DNA of 62,890 nt from JBFELO01 sp041552055 (GTDB taxonomy: Bacteria; Acidobacteriota; Thermoanaerobaculia; Thermoanaerobaculales; Sulfomarinibacteraceae). A program made the translations under genes and the position numbers. The DNA lies in NCBI GenBank assembly GCA_041552055.1, contig JBFELO010000010.1, positions 1 through 62,890 on the forward strand. The letters run 5' to 3'. Below, in pieces: positions 8,494-16,686 of the stretch; position 1 is the first letter of the stretch, and each line of letters starts with the position of its first letter. Below the pieces are notes generated by a model. The model was not told the origin of the DNA and made no database searches. It saw only the letters and a list, made by a program, of their open reading frames with translations.

Positions 8494-9513
8494 TCACCTG
8501 GTCTCCCGGTCGACCAGGCGGACCTCGACGGGTTTGAGGCTGTCGAGGTGCACGTCACGCTGCGGGAATGCGATCACGATGCCGTTTTCCCGGAACAGCT
8601 CGTCGAGACGGAAGCGGAGGTCGGACAACACACGCCGACGATCCATCGGTCGGAACATTTTGATCCAGAACAATGCCTCGAAGACGAGCGCGCTGTCGCC
8701 GAAGTCTTCGAACAGGACTTGGGGCTCGGGCGGGACGATCACCCTGTCGTGCTCGCCGATCGCCTCGAGAATGAGTTCCTCGATGTGCCTTGTCGGCGAG
8801 CCGTATGCGACGCCGACCGTCAGTCGGATCCGCACGAGATTGTCGGAGTGGGTCCAGTTGATAACGTTGGATTCGAGGAACGTGCTGTTCGGGACCACGA
8901 TGTGAATGTTGTCGAAGGTCTTGATCAGTGTGCTTCGGGCACCGATGTTCTCGACTGCTCCGAATGTGCCGCCGACCTCGATGAGATCTCCGATCTTGAT
9001 CGGCCGTTCGGCCAGGATGATGAGGCCGCTGATGAAGTTGTTGATGACATTCTGGCTTCCGAAACCCACGCCGATCGCGATCGCTCCGCCGGCGAGCGTG
9101 AACACGGTGAGAGGGATCTCCGAGACCCACAGGGCGAACACCACGAGGCACGCCATGACGACGTAAAAGCCCAGCGCCTCGAAGGCAGCGGCTGCACCCG
9201 GCTCGATTCCGACTCGTGCCAGCACGCGGCGGGCGACCCGGCGCATGACGACTTTCGCAATCGGGGCAGCGATGAGGAGAACGAGCAGCGCCGTTGTGAT
9301 CTTGCCGACGGTGAGGGATCGACCATCGATGGTCGTCAGCTGGTAGGACCACACTGAGCCGATACCGTTGATCAGATCACGGACCCGTTGCCCCAGATCC
9401 GAATCGACGACCGAGGTCGACCCCGCGATGTTGCGATGAAACCACTGATCAGAAATCGCCACCAGCCGCGCGAAAGCGTGGCGGAACGTCTCGAAGGCCC
9501 AAGGAGTTGTCAT
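8494..9513 (-). CDS. Small-conductance mechanosensitive channel, MscS family
   Basis: A 339-residue channel that opens under membrane tension to release solutes during osmotic downshock. After an N-terminal amphipathic stretch there are membrane helices at about 70-90 and 115-140. The pore helix region follows (GGAIAIGVGFGSQNVINNF) and then the beta domain (ERPIKIGDLIEVGGTFG) and a C-terminal alpha-beta domain. The start is placed at ATG 9513, since TATCAT lies 7 bases before it and no Shine-Dalgarno site is seen; ATG 9522 is an alternative. It is co-directional with the antiporter downstream. Confidence 0.9.
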   Translation of the reverse strand: MTTPWAFETFRHAFARLVAISDQWFHRNIAGSTSVVDSDLGQRVRDLINGIGSVWSYQLTTIDGRSLTVGKITTALLVLLIAAPIAKVVMRRVARRVLARVGIEPGAAAAFEALGFYVVMACLVVFALWVSEIPLTVFTLAGGAIAIGVGFGSQNVINNFISGLIILAERPIKIGDLIEVGGTFGAVENIGARSTLIKTFDNIHIVVPNSTFLESNVINWTHSDNLVRIRLTVGVAYGSPTRHIEELILEAIGEHDRVIVPPEPQVLFEDFGDSALVFEALFWIKMFRPMDRRRVLSDLRFRLDELFRENGIVIAFPQRDVHLDSLKPVEVRLVDRETR

Positions 9514-9615
9514 GGGAATCATGATAGTCCGCTCGCGGGCTTTGTGCGCCGGTGATCTCCGACGGGCAGACGGCCCTGGTCGTAGTCTGCCGGTCACGGC
9601 GATCGCCAGTCGGCC

Positions 9616-10437
9616 TCACGACCGGTCGCGGGCGCGGCGAAGGCCCCCGCAAAGACCTTCCGGCACCTGCGCCTCGGGGCAGACGTGGTTGAACCCGCAC
9701 CAGGCGCACAGGACTCCCGGCCTGGACGGGAACTCGGTTGCCTCCATGGCCTCCTCCGCCAGGGTGAGAAATCGCCCCAGGAGTTCACGGCTCCGGACGC
9801 GGCTGATTTTCTGCCATCGCGTGGTGCCGAGCCGCAGGTAGTGGTAGCCGGCGAGCGCCTCGGCCTCGTCGTGGTGGTTGATGGCGCACGCGGCGTAGAG
9901 CGGCGCCTGGAGGCCCTCGGAGAAATCCGACGGGTCTCCCTCGGACTTGGAGGTCTTGTAGTCCACGACGAACAGCAGGCCGTCCTCCGTGCGCCCGACG
10001 CGGTCGGCGAACCCGGTGAACACGATCTGCGGTGACAACCTCTCGGAGAACCGCTGCTCCAGCGCCACCGTCACGGACCGGTCTTTCTGGAACGTGTCGC
10101 CGTGAAACCGCTCGAGCATCTCGCGCCCGATCCGGAACGCGTCGTCGCTGGTCTCGGCCAGGCGAACCACGGCCACGTCGTCCGTCCAGGACACCCGCCA
10201 CTTGCGCGCGAACTCGTCGAGAACGACGTCGAGTGGTGGAGCCGAGCGTCGGTCACGTTCTTCGTAGAGCCACTGCAGCACGTCGTGGACCACGGTCCCG
10301 AGGTAGCTCTCGATCGAGCGGAATGCCTCCCTCAATCCCTTCAGGTAGCGGTATCGGTATCGCAGCGGGCACTGGTGAAAGGTCTTGAGCCGGGAAAACG
10401 AGAACAGGTTGCGGGGCGTCGGGGCGACGTCGGGCAT
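9616..10437 (-). CDS. PD-(D/E)XK nuclease of the RecB/Cas4 type with Fe-S cysteines
   Basis: A stand-alone 273-residue protein. The nuclease core shows D145, then VVDYKTSK with D159 and K161, and a downstream QAPLYA helix; H51 precedes the core. C23 in FHQCPLRY together with C244, C247 and C253 (CAWC...C) forms the four-cysteine pattern that binds a 4Fe-4S cluster in AddB and Cas4. Such proteins are DNA exonucleases or nickases, often with helicases. No helicase or Cas genes are near, so this is a housekeeping-like orphan of unknown pathway. TACACT lies 6 bases before the ATG and there is no ribosome binding site, so it may be leaderless. Confidence 0.88.
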   Translation of the reverse strand: MPDVAPTPRNLFSFSRLKTFHQCPLRYRYRYLKGLREAFRSIESYLGTVVHDVLQWLYEERDRRSAPPLDVVLDEFARKWRVSWTDDVAVVRLAETSDDAFRIGREMLERFHGDTFQKDRSVTVALEQRFSERLSPQIVFTGFADRVGRTEDGLLFVVDYKTSKSEGDPSDFSEGLQAPLYAACAINHHDEAEALAGYHYLRLGTTRWQKISRVRSRELLGRFLTLAEEAMEATEFPSRPGVLCAWCGFNHVCPEAQVPEGLCGGLRRARDRS

Positions 10438-10449
10438 GGGGAGAGTGTA

Positions 10450-10562
10450 GCGGACCTTGCTCCCTGCTCCTTGTATCTGGGTGGGCGGGGGCTCGGTCCC
10501 CGGACCCCGGTCCCCGGTTGGGCGGGTGGTCCAGCGACCAGCGACCAGCGACGGTCGGGTGG
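10450..10562. repeat. Composite intergenic simple repeat (TGCTCC and GCGACCA types)
   Basis: Between the nuclease and nif3 genes there is a CTCCCTGCTCCTTG word, then GTCCCCGG units, then three GCGACCA-like units (CCAGCGACCAGCGACCAGC). Close relatives occur at about 15655-15885, 24631-24672, 53955-53990 and 61449-61498. No coding potential is seen. Confidence 0.6.
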
Positions 10563-10572
10563 GGGGCTGCCG

Positions 10573-11331
10573 CTACACCGGATTCGGCAGGTCCAGGAAG
10601 TCGACCTCGAGGCCGTGGTGGTCGGCGATCCATCGGCCGAGGGCCTGGACACCGAAGCGCTCGGTCGCGTAGTGGCCCGCCGCCAGGTAGTGCACGCCGT
10701 CCTCGGCGGCCTGGTGCAGGACCCACTCGGTGGCCTCGCCGGTAATGTAGGCGTCGAGTCCCGCCGCAACGGCCTGGTGGTATTCGCGCTGAGCGCCGCC
10801 CGTGACGATGCCGACCGACGAAACCAGACGCCGACTCCCCTCGAAGATCTGCGGTTCCCGGTCGCACGCCTCGGCGACCGCGGCGAACAGCTCCTCGGCC
10901 TCGACCGGCTCGGGGAAGACGCCACATACGCCGGTGGAGACCCCGCGGTGCTCGCCGAAGGGCTCGAGCTCACCGAGGCCCAGGCGGCGGGCCAGCTGGG
11001 CCGCGTTGCCCAGCTCGGGGTGGCGGTCCAGCGGCAGGTGGTAGGCGATCAGCGAGATCCGGTGCTCGAGCAGGATGCGGATCCGTTCCCGGAACGAGCC
11101 GACGATGCGGGCGGCCTCGGGGCCGTTCCACAGGATGCCGTGATGCACGAGGACGCCGTCGGCCTCGTGGTCGACGGCGCGGGTGAACAGGGCGCGCGAG
11201 GCCGAGACCGCGGTGACGATGCGCCGAACATCGGAACGGCCCTCCACCTGCAGGCCGTTCGGGCCGTAATCGTCGACGCCCTCCACTTCGAGCAGTTCAT
11301 CGAGCTCGGCCACCAGTTGCAGGAGGTCCAT
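10573..11331 (-). CDS. Nif3-like dinuclear metal centre protein
   Basis: A 252-residue member of the Nif3/YqfO family, ring-forming proteins with two metal ions. Metal-site words are LVHHGILW and AYHLPLDRHPELGN in the first half and GEATEWVLHQAAEDGVHYLAAGHYATE near the end. Some members are annotated as type 2 GTP cyclohydrolase I, but the true reaction is not settled. The start is ATG 11331: TACCAT lies exactly 6 bases upstream, suggesting a leaderless transcript, and the family normally begins at this MDLLQLVAELDELL stretch. A longer in-frame start exists at 11394 but adds an unrelated peptide. Confidence 0.9.
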   Translation of the reverse strand: MDLLQLVAELDELLEVEGVDDYGPNGLQVEGRSDVRRIVTAVSASRALFTRAVDHEADGVLVHHGILWNGPEAARIVGSFRERIRILLEHRISLIAYHLPLDRHPELGNAAQLARRLGLGELEPFGEHRGVSTGVCGVFPEPVEAEELFAAVAEACDREPQIFEGSRRLVSSVGIVTGGAQREYHQAVAAGLDAYITGEATEWVLHQAAEDGVHYLAAGHYATERFGVQALGRWIADHHGLEVDFLDLPNPV

Positions 11332-11372
11332 GGCGCCATGGTAGCGCTTCCGGCTTGCCGGAGCCACGTGGA

Positions 11373-12272
11373 TCAGGGTATGGCGGCCGTCCACGCCGAC
11401 GCGTCGCCGGTCTCGAGATTGTCGGCGAAGATCGTGTCGTCGCAGTCGGCGAAGATCTCGACACCGGCATCCAGGTCCGCGACGAATGCCCTACCCCCGT
11501 GCAGGGCCACGGCCTCCGCCGATCAGGGCGTGTCAAAGGAACCGATCGGAACCGGGGAGGCCGGTGTGATCGCATCGATGACCACCAGACCGCCCCACGA
11601 GCCCGCGAGGTAGCCATACCCTTGCGGAGAGCTAGCCACCTCGACCGCGTGAACATCCGGTGTGTGGGACCCGACCGTCGAGGGAGAGGCGGGCGAGCTG
11701 ACGTCGATCACCCGCAGGCCTTCGTAGGTGTCCGCGATGAAGGCATGGCAGCCGACGACCGCGATGTCGACGGCCTGTCCGGGCGTGTGTGCCGACGCCA
11801 GCAGTGAAGGTGTGGCGGGCGTTGCCACGTCGATCACTTGCAGGCCGTCCCATCGGCTGGCGAGGTAGGCGTGGCTTCCCGACACCGCGACGCCGAGGGT
11901 CCTGCCGGAGGGGACCACCTGGCCGACCTCCGACGGCGCCGTCGGCGCACTGACATCGATGATCCGCAGACCGTCGTAGGCGTTGGTGACCTAGGCATGG
12001 TCACCGGCAGCGGCGACCGCGGTCACCATATCGGTCAGGACCACCTCGGCAACGATATCGGGCGTGCCGGGAACGGATGAATCGACGACGAGGAGCACCG
12101 TGCCGCTGCCGGCAAAGGCGTAGTCGCCGGACAGGGCCACTGCGGCGGGCGGCCCGTACGGCCAGCGATCCTCGAGCTACGGACAGTCGGCAGACGAGAC
12201 GTGATTGGTGAGAATCATGGCGGCAACCAGTGCCGCGATTGCCGAATGGGCCGTTCGCCTGCTGGAGTGCAT
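11373..12272 (-). pseudogene. LVIVD-repeat secreted protein with three in-frame stops
   Basis: One continuous frame of 300 codons runs from ATG 12272 to a stop at 11375-11373, interrupted by TAG at codon 32 (12179-12177), TAG at codon 94 (11993-11991) and TGA at codon 250 (11525-11523). There is no frameshift. It begins with a signal peptide (ALVAAMILTNHVSSADC). Repeats of the form YAFAGSGTVLLVVD, YDGLRIIDVSAP, WDGLQVIDVATP and YEGLRVIDVSSP follow; these are LVIVD beta-propeller blades. It ends in IFADNLETGDASAW, a tail seen on secreted acidobacterial proteins. Each stop is one base from a plausible sense codon, for example TAC for the stop after DHA. Recent decay is likelier than recoding. 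Confidence 0.8.
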
Positions 12273-12384
12273 GGTCCCTCCGTCGTGCTGATTCGGTTGA
12301 CACAGTATGAGGCGCGGTGTTGAGAATGGAAACCGGACGCAGGTCACCAAGAGGAGTCGAGAGTGGAAGTACAATAGTGCCGCC

Positions 12385-13347
12385 GTGCGCGCAGCCGATG
12401 TTTTCACAGCGGGTCTGATCGTGTCGCTGATGGCGTCGACCTTCGGCTGTCGGCGCGTGGAGGAGGAGCCGCCTCGACCGTCGTTTCGGGTCCGCGCGCT
12501 GATCTCGCAGCCGGCCTCGGGTCGCTGGGAGCGGGCCATGGAGCAAGGTCTCGAGAGAATCGGGGCCGAGCTCGACGCCGACGTGGCGCGGATACGCGCA
12601 CGGGACGAGGCCGAGCGGCGCGCCCGCTTCACCGAGCTGGGGCAGTCGGGTGTCGACCTCGTGTTCTGCGTCGGACCCGATTTCGACGAGCTGGTCTACA
12701 CCGAGGCCGCCGGCTTTCCGTCGACCGGCTTCGTGGTCCTGCCGGGGCGGGGCGGCGAGGCCAACGTGGCCGGCATCGAGTTCCTGCCCGAGGGCGCGGC
12801 GTACGTCGCCGGAGTCGTGGCGGCACATCTGCGTGGGACGCCGATGGTCGGCGTGCTCCGCGGCACCGGTGGGGGGTGGCTGGAACGGCTTGAAGGCGGG
12901 TTTGTGACCGGCTTTCGATCGATCCACCGCGGCGCGGAAGAGGTCACCGTCGCGCCACCCGGAGGACCGTGGGAGCTGGTGGAGGCAGGCGCGGAGGTGG
13001 CGCTCTACGCGACCGACCGGCCAGACGAGCAGGTGCTGGCCGAGGCCCACGACTCCGGCCTCGTGCTGGTGACCACCGACGTGGATCTCCTGGAACGGGA
13101 GCCGGACGTCGTCGCCGCGGCGGTCCACGTCGACGTGGCAGAGGCGATGGTGCGGGTCGCGCGCGAGGTGCGGGAAGGCACGTTCCAAGGCGGGCCGTAC
13201 GTCTTTGATTTCGGCTCCGGCGTGCTCGACGTGTTGTTGAACCCGACCATGCCGGCGACCACGCTGGCGCCGCTGCGGGAGGCGCTCGAGGTGGCGCGCT
13301 CCGAGGTCACTGCCGGCCTCGTCGAGGTCGAGAAGTTGGTGTTCTAG
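12385..13347 (+). CDS. BMP-family substrate-binding lipoprotein
   Basis: A 320-residue protein related to basic membrane protein/PnrA lipoproteins, which bind nucleosides or other small ligands for ABC importers. A signal sequence ends in the lipobox-like STFGC with Cys22, so it should be anchored in the envelope. Family words include LISQPASGRWERAMEQGL near the start, GVDLVFCVGPDFDE, FPSTGFVVLPG, GIEFLPEGAAYVAGVVAA, and MVGVLRG. The GTG start is chosen because TACAAT lies 9 bases upstream and the signal peptide begins there. No ABC permease or ATPase is nearby, so it may be an orphan sensor or serve a distant transporter. It diverges from the LVIVD pseudogene. Confidence 0.8.
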   Translation: MRAADVFTAGLIVSLMASTFGCRRVEEEPPRPSFRVRALISQPASGRWERAMEQGLERIGAELDADVARIRARDEAERRARFTELGQSGVDLVFCVGPDFDELVYTEAAGFPSTGFVVLPGRGGEANVAGIEFLPEGAAYVAGVVAAHLRGTPMVGVLRGTGGGWLERLEGGFVTGFRSIHRGAEEVTVAPPGGPWELVEAGAEVALYATDRPDEQVLAEAHDSGLVLVTTDVDLLEREPDVVAAAVHVDVAEAMVRVAREVREGTFQGGPYVFDFGSGVLDVLLNPTMPATTLAPLREALEVARSEVTAGLVEVEKLVF

Positions 13348-13384
13348 ACAGCTCTGAGGCTCTTCCGTTGAAGCCGGGGGAGTT

Positions 13385-13493
13385 CCCGTCTCCGTCTCCG
13401 TATCCGTCTCCGTGCCCGGTTCGCTCTTGGCACGGCCATGAAGATTCGGAAACGGATACGGATGCGGATACGGAGACGGATACGGGTCTGCCG
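13385..13493. repeat. TCCGTN tandem repeats in inverted arrangement
   Basis: A run of CCGTCT/CCGTAT units (13386-13421) is followed, after about 20 bases, by its complement-like run of GGATAC/GGAGAC units (13448-13488). Bases 13391-13405 (TCCGTCTCCGTATCC) are perfectly complementary to 13466-13480, so the transcript could form a 15-bp stem with a 60-base loop. It lies between the BMP gene stop and the blaI promoter. Confidence 0.7.
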
Positions 13494-13514
13494 ATTCGGG
13501 CGTGGTCCAACCCG

Positions 13515-13595
13515 AACCCCTCGCGCGAGGGGTTGACACAGGTTGCCGAGTTTATTATAGTAGCGAATATGTTACAGACGTAGCGTCACTGTGAC
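13515..13595 (+). promoter_or_regulatory. Promoter and candidate operators of blaI-M56/M23
   Basis: TTGACA at 13533-13538 and TATAGT at 13556-13561 are 17 bases apart. A perfect 20-base palindrome, AACCCCTCGCGCGAGGGGTT (13515-13534), overlaps the first two bases of the -35 box. Downstream of the predicted start lie two smaller dyads: TAC-AGAC-GTA (13573-13582) and GTCAC-T-GTGAC (13585-13595). BlaI-type repressors bind dyads in their own promoter, so any of these could be the operator; which one cannot be told from sequence. Confidence 0.6.
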
Positions 13596-13617
13596 CAGAT
13601 TAGAACGAGAGGAACGG

Positions 13618-14001
13618 ATGGCAGATCCAGGCGACCTTCCGCGATTGACCGACGCCGAGCTCGAAGTGATCAAGGTGTTGTGGAGTGGGGGCAAACTGAG
13701 TGCTCGCGAGGTGCACGACCTCGTTGTTGAAAGCCAGGGCTGGGCCTACTCCACCACCCGAACCACGCTCGAGAGGATGGTCCAAAAAGGCCTGCTGCGC
13801 CGAGGGTCCTTCCACGGCCTCCACCTGTACGAACCCGTCGTGTCGCGTGCCGCGGGTTTCGCACGTCGGGTGCGCGAGTTCGCGAGCCAGGTGCTGGAGG
13901 CGAGCCCGGCGTCGGTCGTGTCGCTGTTCGCCGAATCGGGTGCGCTCACCGACGACGAGATTGACGAGCTGCTCGGACTGCTCGGAGAGGAGCGCGAGTG
14001 A
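13618..14001 (+). CDS. BlaI/MecI/CopY-family transcriptional repressor
   Basis: A 127-residue winged-helix repressor. The DNA-binding domain occupies about residues 8-75 (LTDAELEVIKVLWSGGKLSAREV, YSTTRTTLERMVQKGLL), and a dimerisation helix region follows, ending in LTDDEIDELLGLLGEERE. Family members are inactivated when the partner M56 membrane protease is triggered, which frees the operon. The start ATG 13618 has AGAGGAA upstream. Its stop overlaps the start of the M56-M23 gene (TGATG), so the two are coupled. No beta-lactamase gene is near. Confidence 0.92.
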   Translation: MADPGDLPRLTDAELEVIKVLWSGGKLSAREVHDLVVESQGWAYSTTRTTLERMVQKGLLRRGSFHGLHLYEPVVSRAAGFARRVREFASQVLEASPASVVSLFAESGALTDDEIDELLGLLGEERE

Positions 14002-15476
14002 TGGTCGAGATCTGGGCGGCGATCACCGGGCAAACTGTGGACATGCTGCTGCACGACAGCGCCTACGCGGTGATCGTGTGCGTGCTCGTGGCGTTGATGT
14101 GTCGCGCGCTCCGCGGTCGTGCGCCGGCGCTGCAGCTCGCGTTGTGGTCGCTGGTGTTCGTGCGGCTCCTACTGCCGCCAGACCTGTCCCATCCGCTGGC
14201 CATCGGAGAGCTCCTCCCGACCATCGGGTCCTTCATCGGTGATCACGAGGTGTCAGTGCGTGGAGATGCCGGCAAAGTGTTGGCGGCTCTGCAACCGATT
14301 GGGGCACCGGATCAGGTCGGCGAGGTCGGCAGGACCGTGCCCGGCTGGGTGATGTGGACGTTCGTCGTCTGGGTCGTGGGTGCCGCGGCAGCCGCCCACG
14401 GTCACCTCCGAAGGCGGCGGCGTGTTCGACGATTGCTCGCCGGCGCTGAAACGTGCAACGACGAAGAAGTGTGTGCGCTGGTGCGGCGATGGCGAAGGCG
14501 TTTCCGAATTCGAAGGCCGGTGCGTCTCGTAACCGCCGATCGCGACGTCGTGCCTTTCACCGTCGGCATCCTGCGCCCGGTGGTGTTCCTCTCCCGTGGT
14601 GTGCTCGGCGACCGCCGATCCCTGGAACCGGCCGTGGCTCACGAGATGGCCCACGTGGCCTGCTGGCACGCCTTCTGGCTGGCCCTCCAGCATGCGGTTC
14701 AGATCGCGTATTGGTTTCATCCGGCCGTGTGGCTCGCCGGCACCAGGGTCGCGCACGAAAGAGAGCGGCTGTGCGACGCGCTGGTGCTGAACCACGGGTC
14801 GTTTTCCGCCCCGCAGTACGCCCGCAGCCTGTTGCTCGCGAGCCGGCTGCACGCCCCTGACGGGCCGGCGTTCGAGCTGGCCTTCAGGTCCAGGCGGTTT
14901 TCGACGAGGATTCGCGACATACTCGATCCGTCTAACCGCCGGCCGCCGAAGCGCCTCGTCGCGGCCGCCTGCGCCGCCGGTCTGGCACTCGTCGTGCTGC
15001 CCATGGCCGGTGGAGCGTCGGGCACCGCGACCGAGGATCCCCGAGACACCCAATACCGAGTGGGCGGAGTCGAGCTCGGTAATCCGCTACCGGAGGGCAG
15101 GATCTCCTGGCAGTGGGGGGACGGCCGTGATCCGTGGTCCGGGGATCCGGTGTTTCACCGGGGCGTCGATCTCGCGGCGCCGGCCGGGACACCGATCGTG
15201 GCGCCCGCCGCCGGCACCGTCACCGTGGCCACGGCGGATTACGAGCCGTCGCCCTCATCGGGGACCGTGGCGATCCTCGACCACGGCGGTGGATTGAAGA
15301 CGTTCTACGCCCACCTCGGCAGCCTGACGGTGGCCGCGGGAGAGCGGGTGTCAGCGGGTCAGACGATCGCCGAGGTGGGGTCCACCGGCAAGTCGACAGG
15401 ACCGCATCTGCACTTCGAGGTGCGACTCGACGGCGAGTCCCAGGATCCGGCGCAGTTCGTGGAGGAGTGGGAATAG
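14001..15476 (+). CDS. M56 (BlaR1-like) membrane protease fused to an M23 peptidase domain
   Basis: A 491-residue protein. Membrane segments lie at about 21-37, 44-62, 117-133 and 317-340. Between the third and fourth is the M56 metalloprotease core with HEMAH at 214-218 and the downstream HERERLCDALVL helix. The region beyond the last membrane segment is an M23/LytM endopeptidase domain (about 355-485) with the zinc ligands H386 and D390 (HRGVDLAAP) and the HLH motif at 469-471 followed by FEV, so it looks catalytically intact. In BlaR1 and MecR1 the outer domain is a penicillin sensor; here a peptidoglycan-cleaving fold takes that place. Joint control with BlaI is inferred from the overlap of the two genes. 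Confidence 0.88.
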   Translation: MVEIWAAITGQTVDMLLHDSAYAVIVCVLVALMCRALRGRAPALQLALWSLVFVRLLLPPDLSHPLAIGELLPTIGSFIGDHEVSVRGDAGKVLAALQPIGAPDQVGEVGRTVPGWVMWTFVVWVVGAAAAAHGHLRRRRRVRRLLAGAETCNDEEVCALVRRWRRRFRIRRPVRLVTADRDVVPFTVGILRPVVFLSRGVLGDRRSLEPAVAHEMAHVACWHAFWLALQHAVQIAYWFHPAVWLAGTRVAHERERLCDALVLNHGSFSAPQYARSLLLASRLHAPDGPAFELAFRSRRFSTRIRDILDPSNRRPPKRLVAAACAAGLALVVLPMAGGASGTATEDPRDTQYRVGGVELGNPLPEGRISWQWGDGRDPWSGDPVFHRGVDLAAPAGTPIVAPAAGTVTVATADYEPSPSSGTVAILDHGGGLKTFYAHLGSLTVAAGERVSAGQTIAEVGSTGKSTGPHLHFEVRLDGESQDPAQFVEEWE

Positions 15477-15936
15477 CTTCGCGTCCGGAGCTGGAGAGAC
15501 GGTCAGCGCGCGTCGAGCAACTGTCGCCACACCGACTCTGCGATCGATGGCTGCGGCCCAGGTCATCGGCTCGAGGGCCGAAGGCTTCGCTGATGCTCAG
15601 CTATGCCGTGACAAGTCCGGCATCGTCATTGCCGGGTCTCCCAGCTGCGGCTTGTCGAGCGACGAGCGACCAGCTGCCAGCGGCGGGCGGGTGAGATCTT
15701 CGTTCTCGAACGGGCGCGGAAGCGGACTCGGACTCGGACGCGGGCTGGCGGTGCTTCTTGCCCCCTGCTCCTTGCTCCGGAGGGGCGGGAGATCTCGCAT
15801 CTCGTGCCTCGCATCTCGCATCCGAACGGGCGGGCCGTCGATCCAGCCACCAGTGACCAGCGACCGGTGACGGGTGGGCGGGGGATCCAGCATCAAGCAT
15901 CGGGTGGTGGGGGGGGCGACTCCTCCCCGCTATACT
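15477..15936. repeat. Intergenic repeat patch before the DnaC-like gene
   Basis: About 460 bases without a supported gene. It holds GCGACCAGC-type units (15655-15690 and 15838-15885), TGCTCC units (15757-15780), CTCGCATCTCGTGC units (15788-15822) and a GGACTCGGACTCGGAC run (15721-15740). The patch ends at TATACT (15931-15936), the likely -10 box of the next gene. Confidence 0.6.
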
Positions 15937-15942
15937 GTGCCA

Positions 15943-16686
15943 ATGGTGACGACCACGGAAGCGACCGGAGTGTGCCCGTTCTGCGGCGGAACCGGCTGGC
16001 GTCTGGTCCAACAGGATGCCGGTGAGCTCGTGCGTCGATGCCAGTGCGCCGAGGGTGAACGCAGAGAACGGCTGCTCGCACGAGCGAGCATCCCTGCTCG
16101 GTACCGCCACTGCACGTTGGCCGGGTTCGAGCTCTGGAACCAGGATGATCCGACCCTGGTCAGGGCCCGGCGCGCGGTCGAGGAGTTCATCGATCTCTAT
16201 CCGGAGGTGGACAAGGGTCTCCTGCTGATGGGTCCGGTGGGGACGGGGAAGACGCACCTGGCCGTGGCCGCGCTCCAGGAGTTGATCGGCGCCAAGGGCG
16301 TGTCGGGTCGCTTCGCCGACTTCACGTCGCTGGTGCTCGAGATCCAGATGACGTTCGATGGTCAGGGCTCGAGTCGCGACATCTTGCGGCCGCTGATCGA
16401 CGTGGAGCTGCTCGTGCTGGACGAGCTGGGAGCGGGCAAGGCGACCCAGTGGGTCATGGACCTGCTGTACTACCTGGTCAACACCCGGTATCTCGAGGGC
16501 CGGACCACGATCTTCACCACCAACTACTCGGATTTCGTCGCCGCGACCGGCCAGGAGTCGCTCACCGACCGGGTGTCGGCGCGCATCCGGTCACGGTTGT
16601 TCGAGATGTGTCGTCGGGTGGAGCTGCGCGGGGGTGACTACCGGCGCCATCGGCTGGCGCACGAGGCGGAGCGGAGAACTCCGTGA
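15943..16686 (+). CDS. DnaC/IstB-like AAA+ ATPase with N-terminal zinc ribbon
   Basis: A 247-residue protein. A treble of cysteines at the N-terminus (CPFC at 11-14, then CQC at 33-35) forms a zinc ribbon like that of DnaC/DnaI-type loaders. Walker A is GPVGTGKT (97-104), Walker B is LLVLDE (156-161), and the sensor-1 region reads TTIFTTNYS. DnaC proteins load the replicative helicase, while IstB relatives help transposases. No transposase is adjacent, so a helicase-loader-like role is likelier. TATACT is exactly 6 bases before the ATG and there is no ribosome binding site. The stop overlaps the next start (TGATG), tying it to the SpoIID gene. Confidence 0.88.
   Translation: MVTTTEATGVCPFCGGTGWRLVQQDAGELVRRCQCAEGERRERLLARASIPARYRHCTLAGFELWNQDDPTLVRARRAVEEFIDLYPEVDKGLLLMGPVGTGKTHLAVAALQELIGAKGVSGRFADFTSLVLEIQMTFDGQGSSRDILRPLIDVELLVLDELGAGKATQWVMDLLYYLVNTRYLEGRTTIFTTNYSDFVAATGQESLTDRVSARIRSRLFEMCRRVELRGGDYRRHRLAHEAERRTP

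Noticed and set aside
6529..9357. Long plus-strand open frames opposite the antiporter and MscS genes
   Set aside because: They are antisense shadows of well-supported genes in GC-rich DNA, and their translations are rich in Arg, Asp and His without domain features.
11373..12272. Recoding (amber readthrough) as the explanation of the stops in the LVIVD gene
   Set aside because: Normal genes here such as argF and the aldolase end in TAG, and the third interruption is TGA, so a changed code is unlikely.
15943..16686. IstB of an insertion sequence
   Set aside because: No IstA transposase or terminal inverted repeats flank it, and it is coupled to a cell-wall gene.
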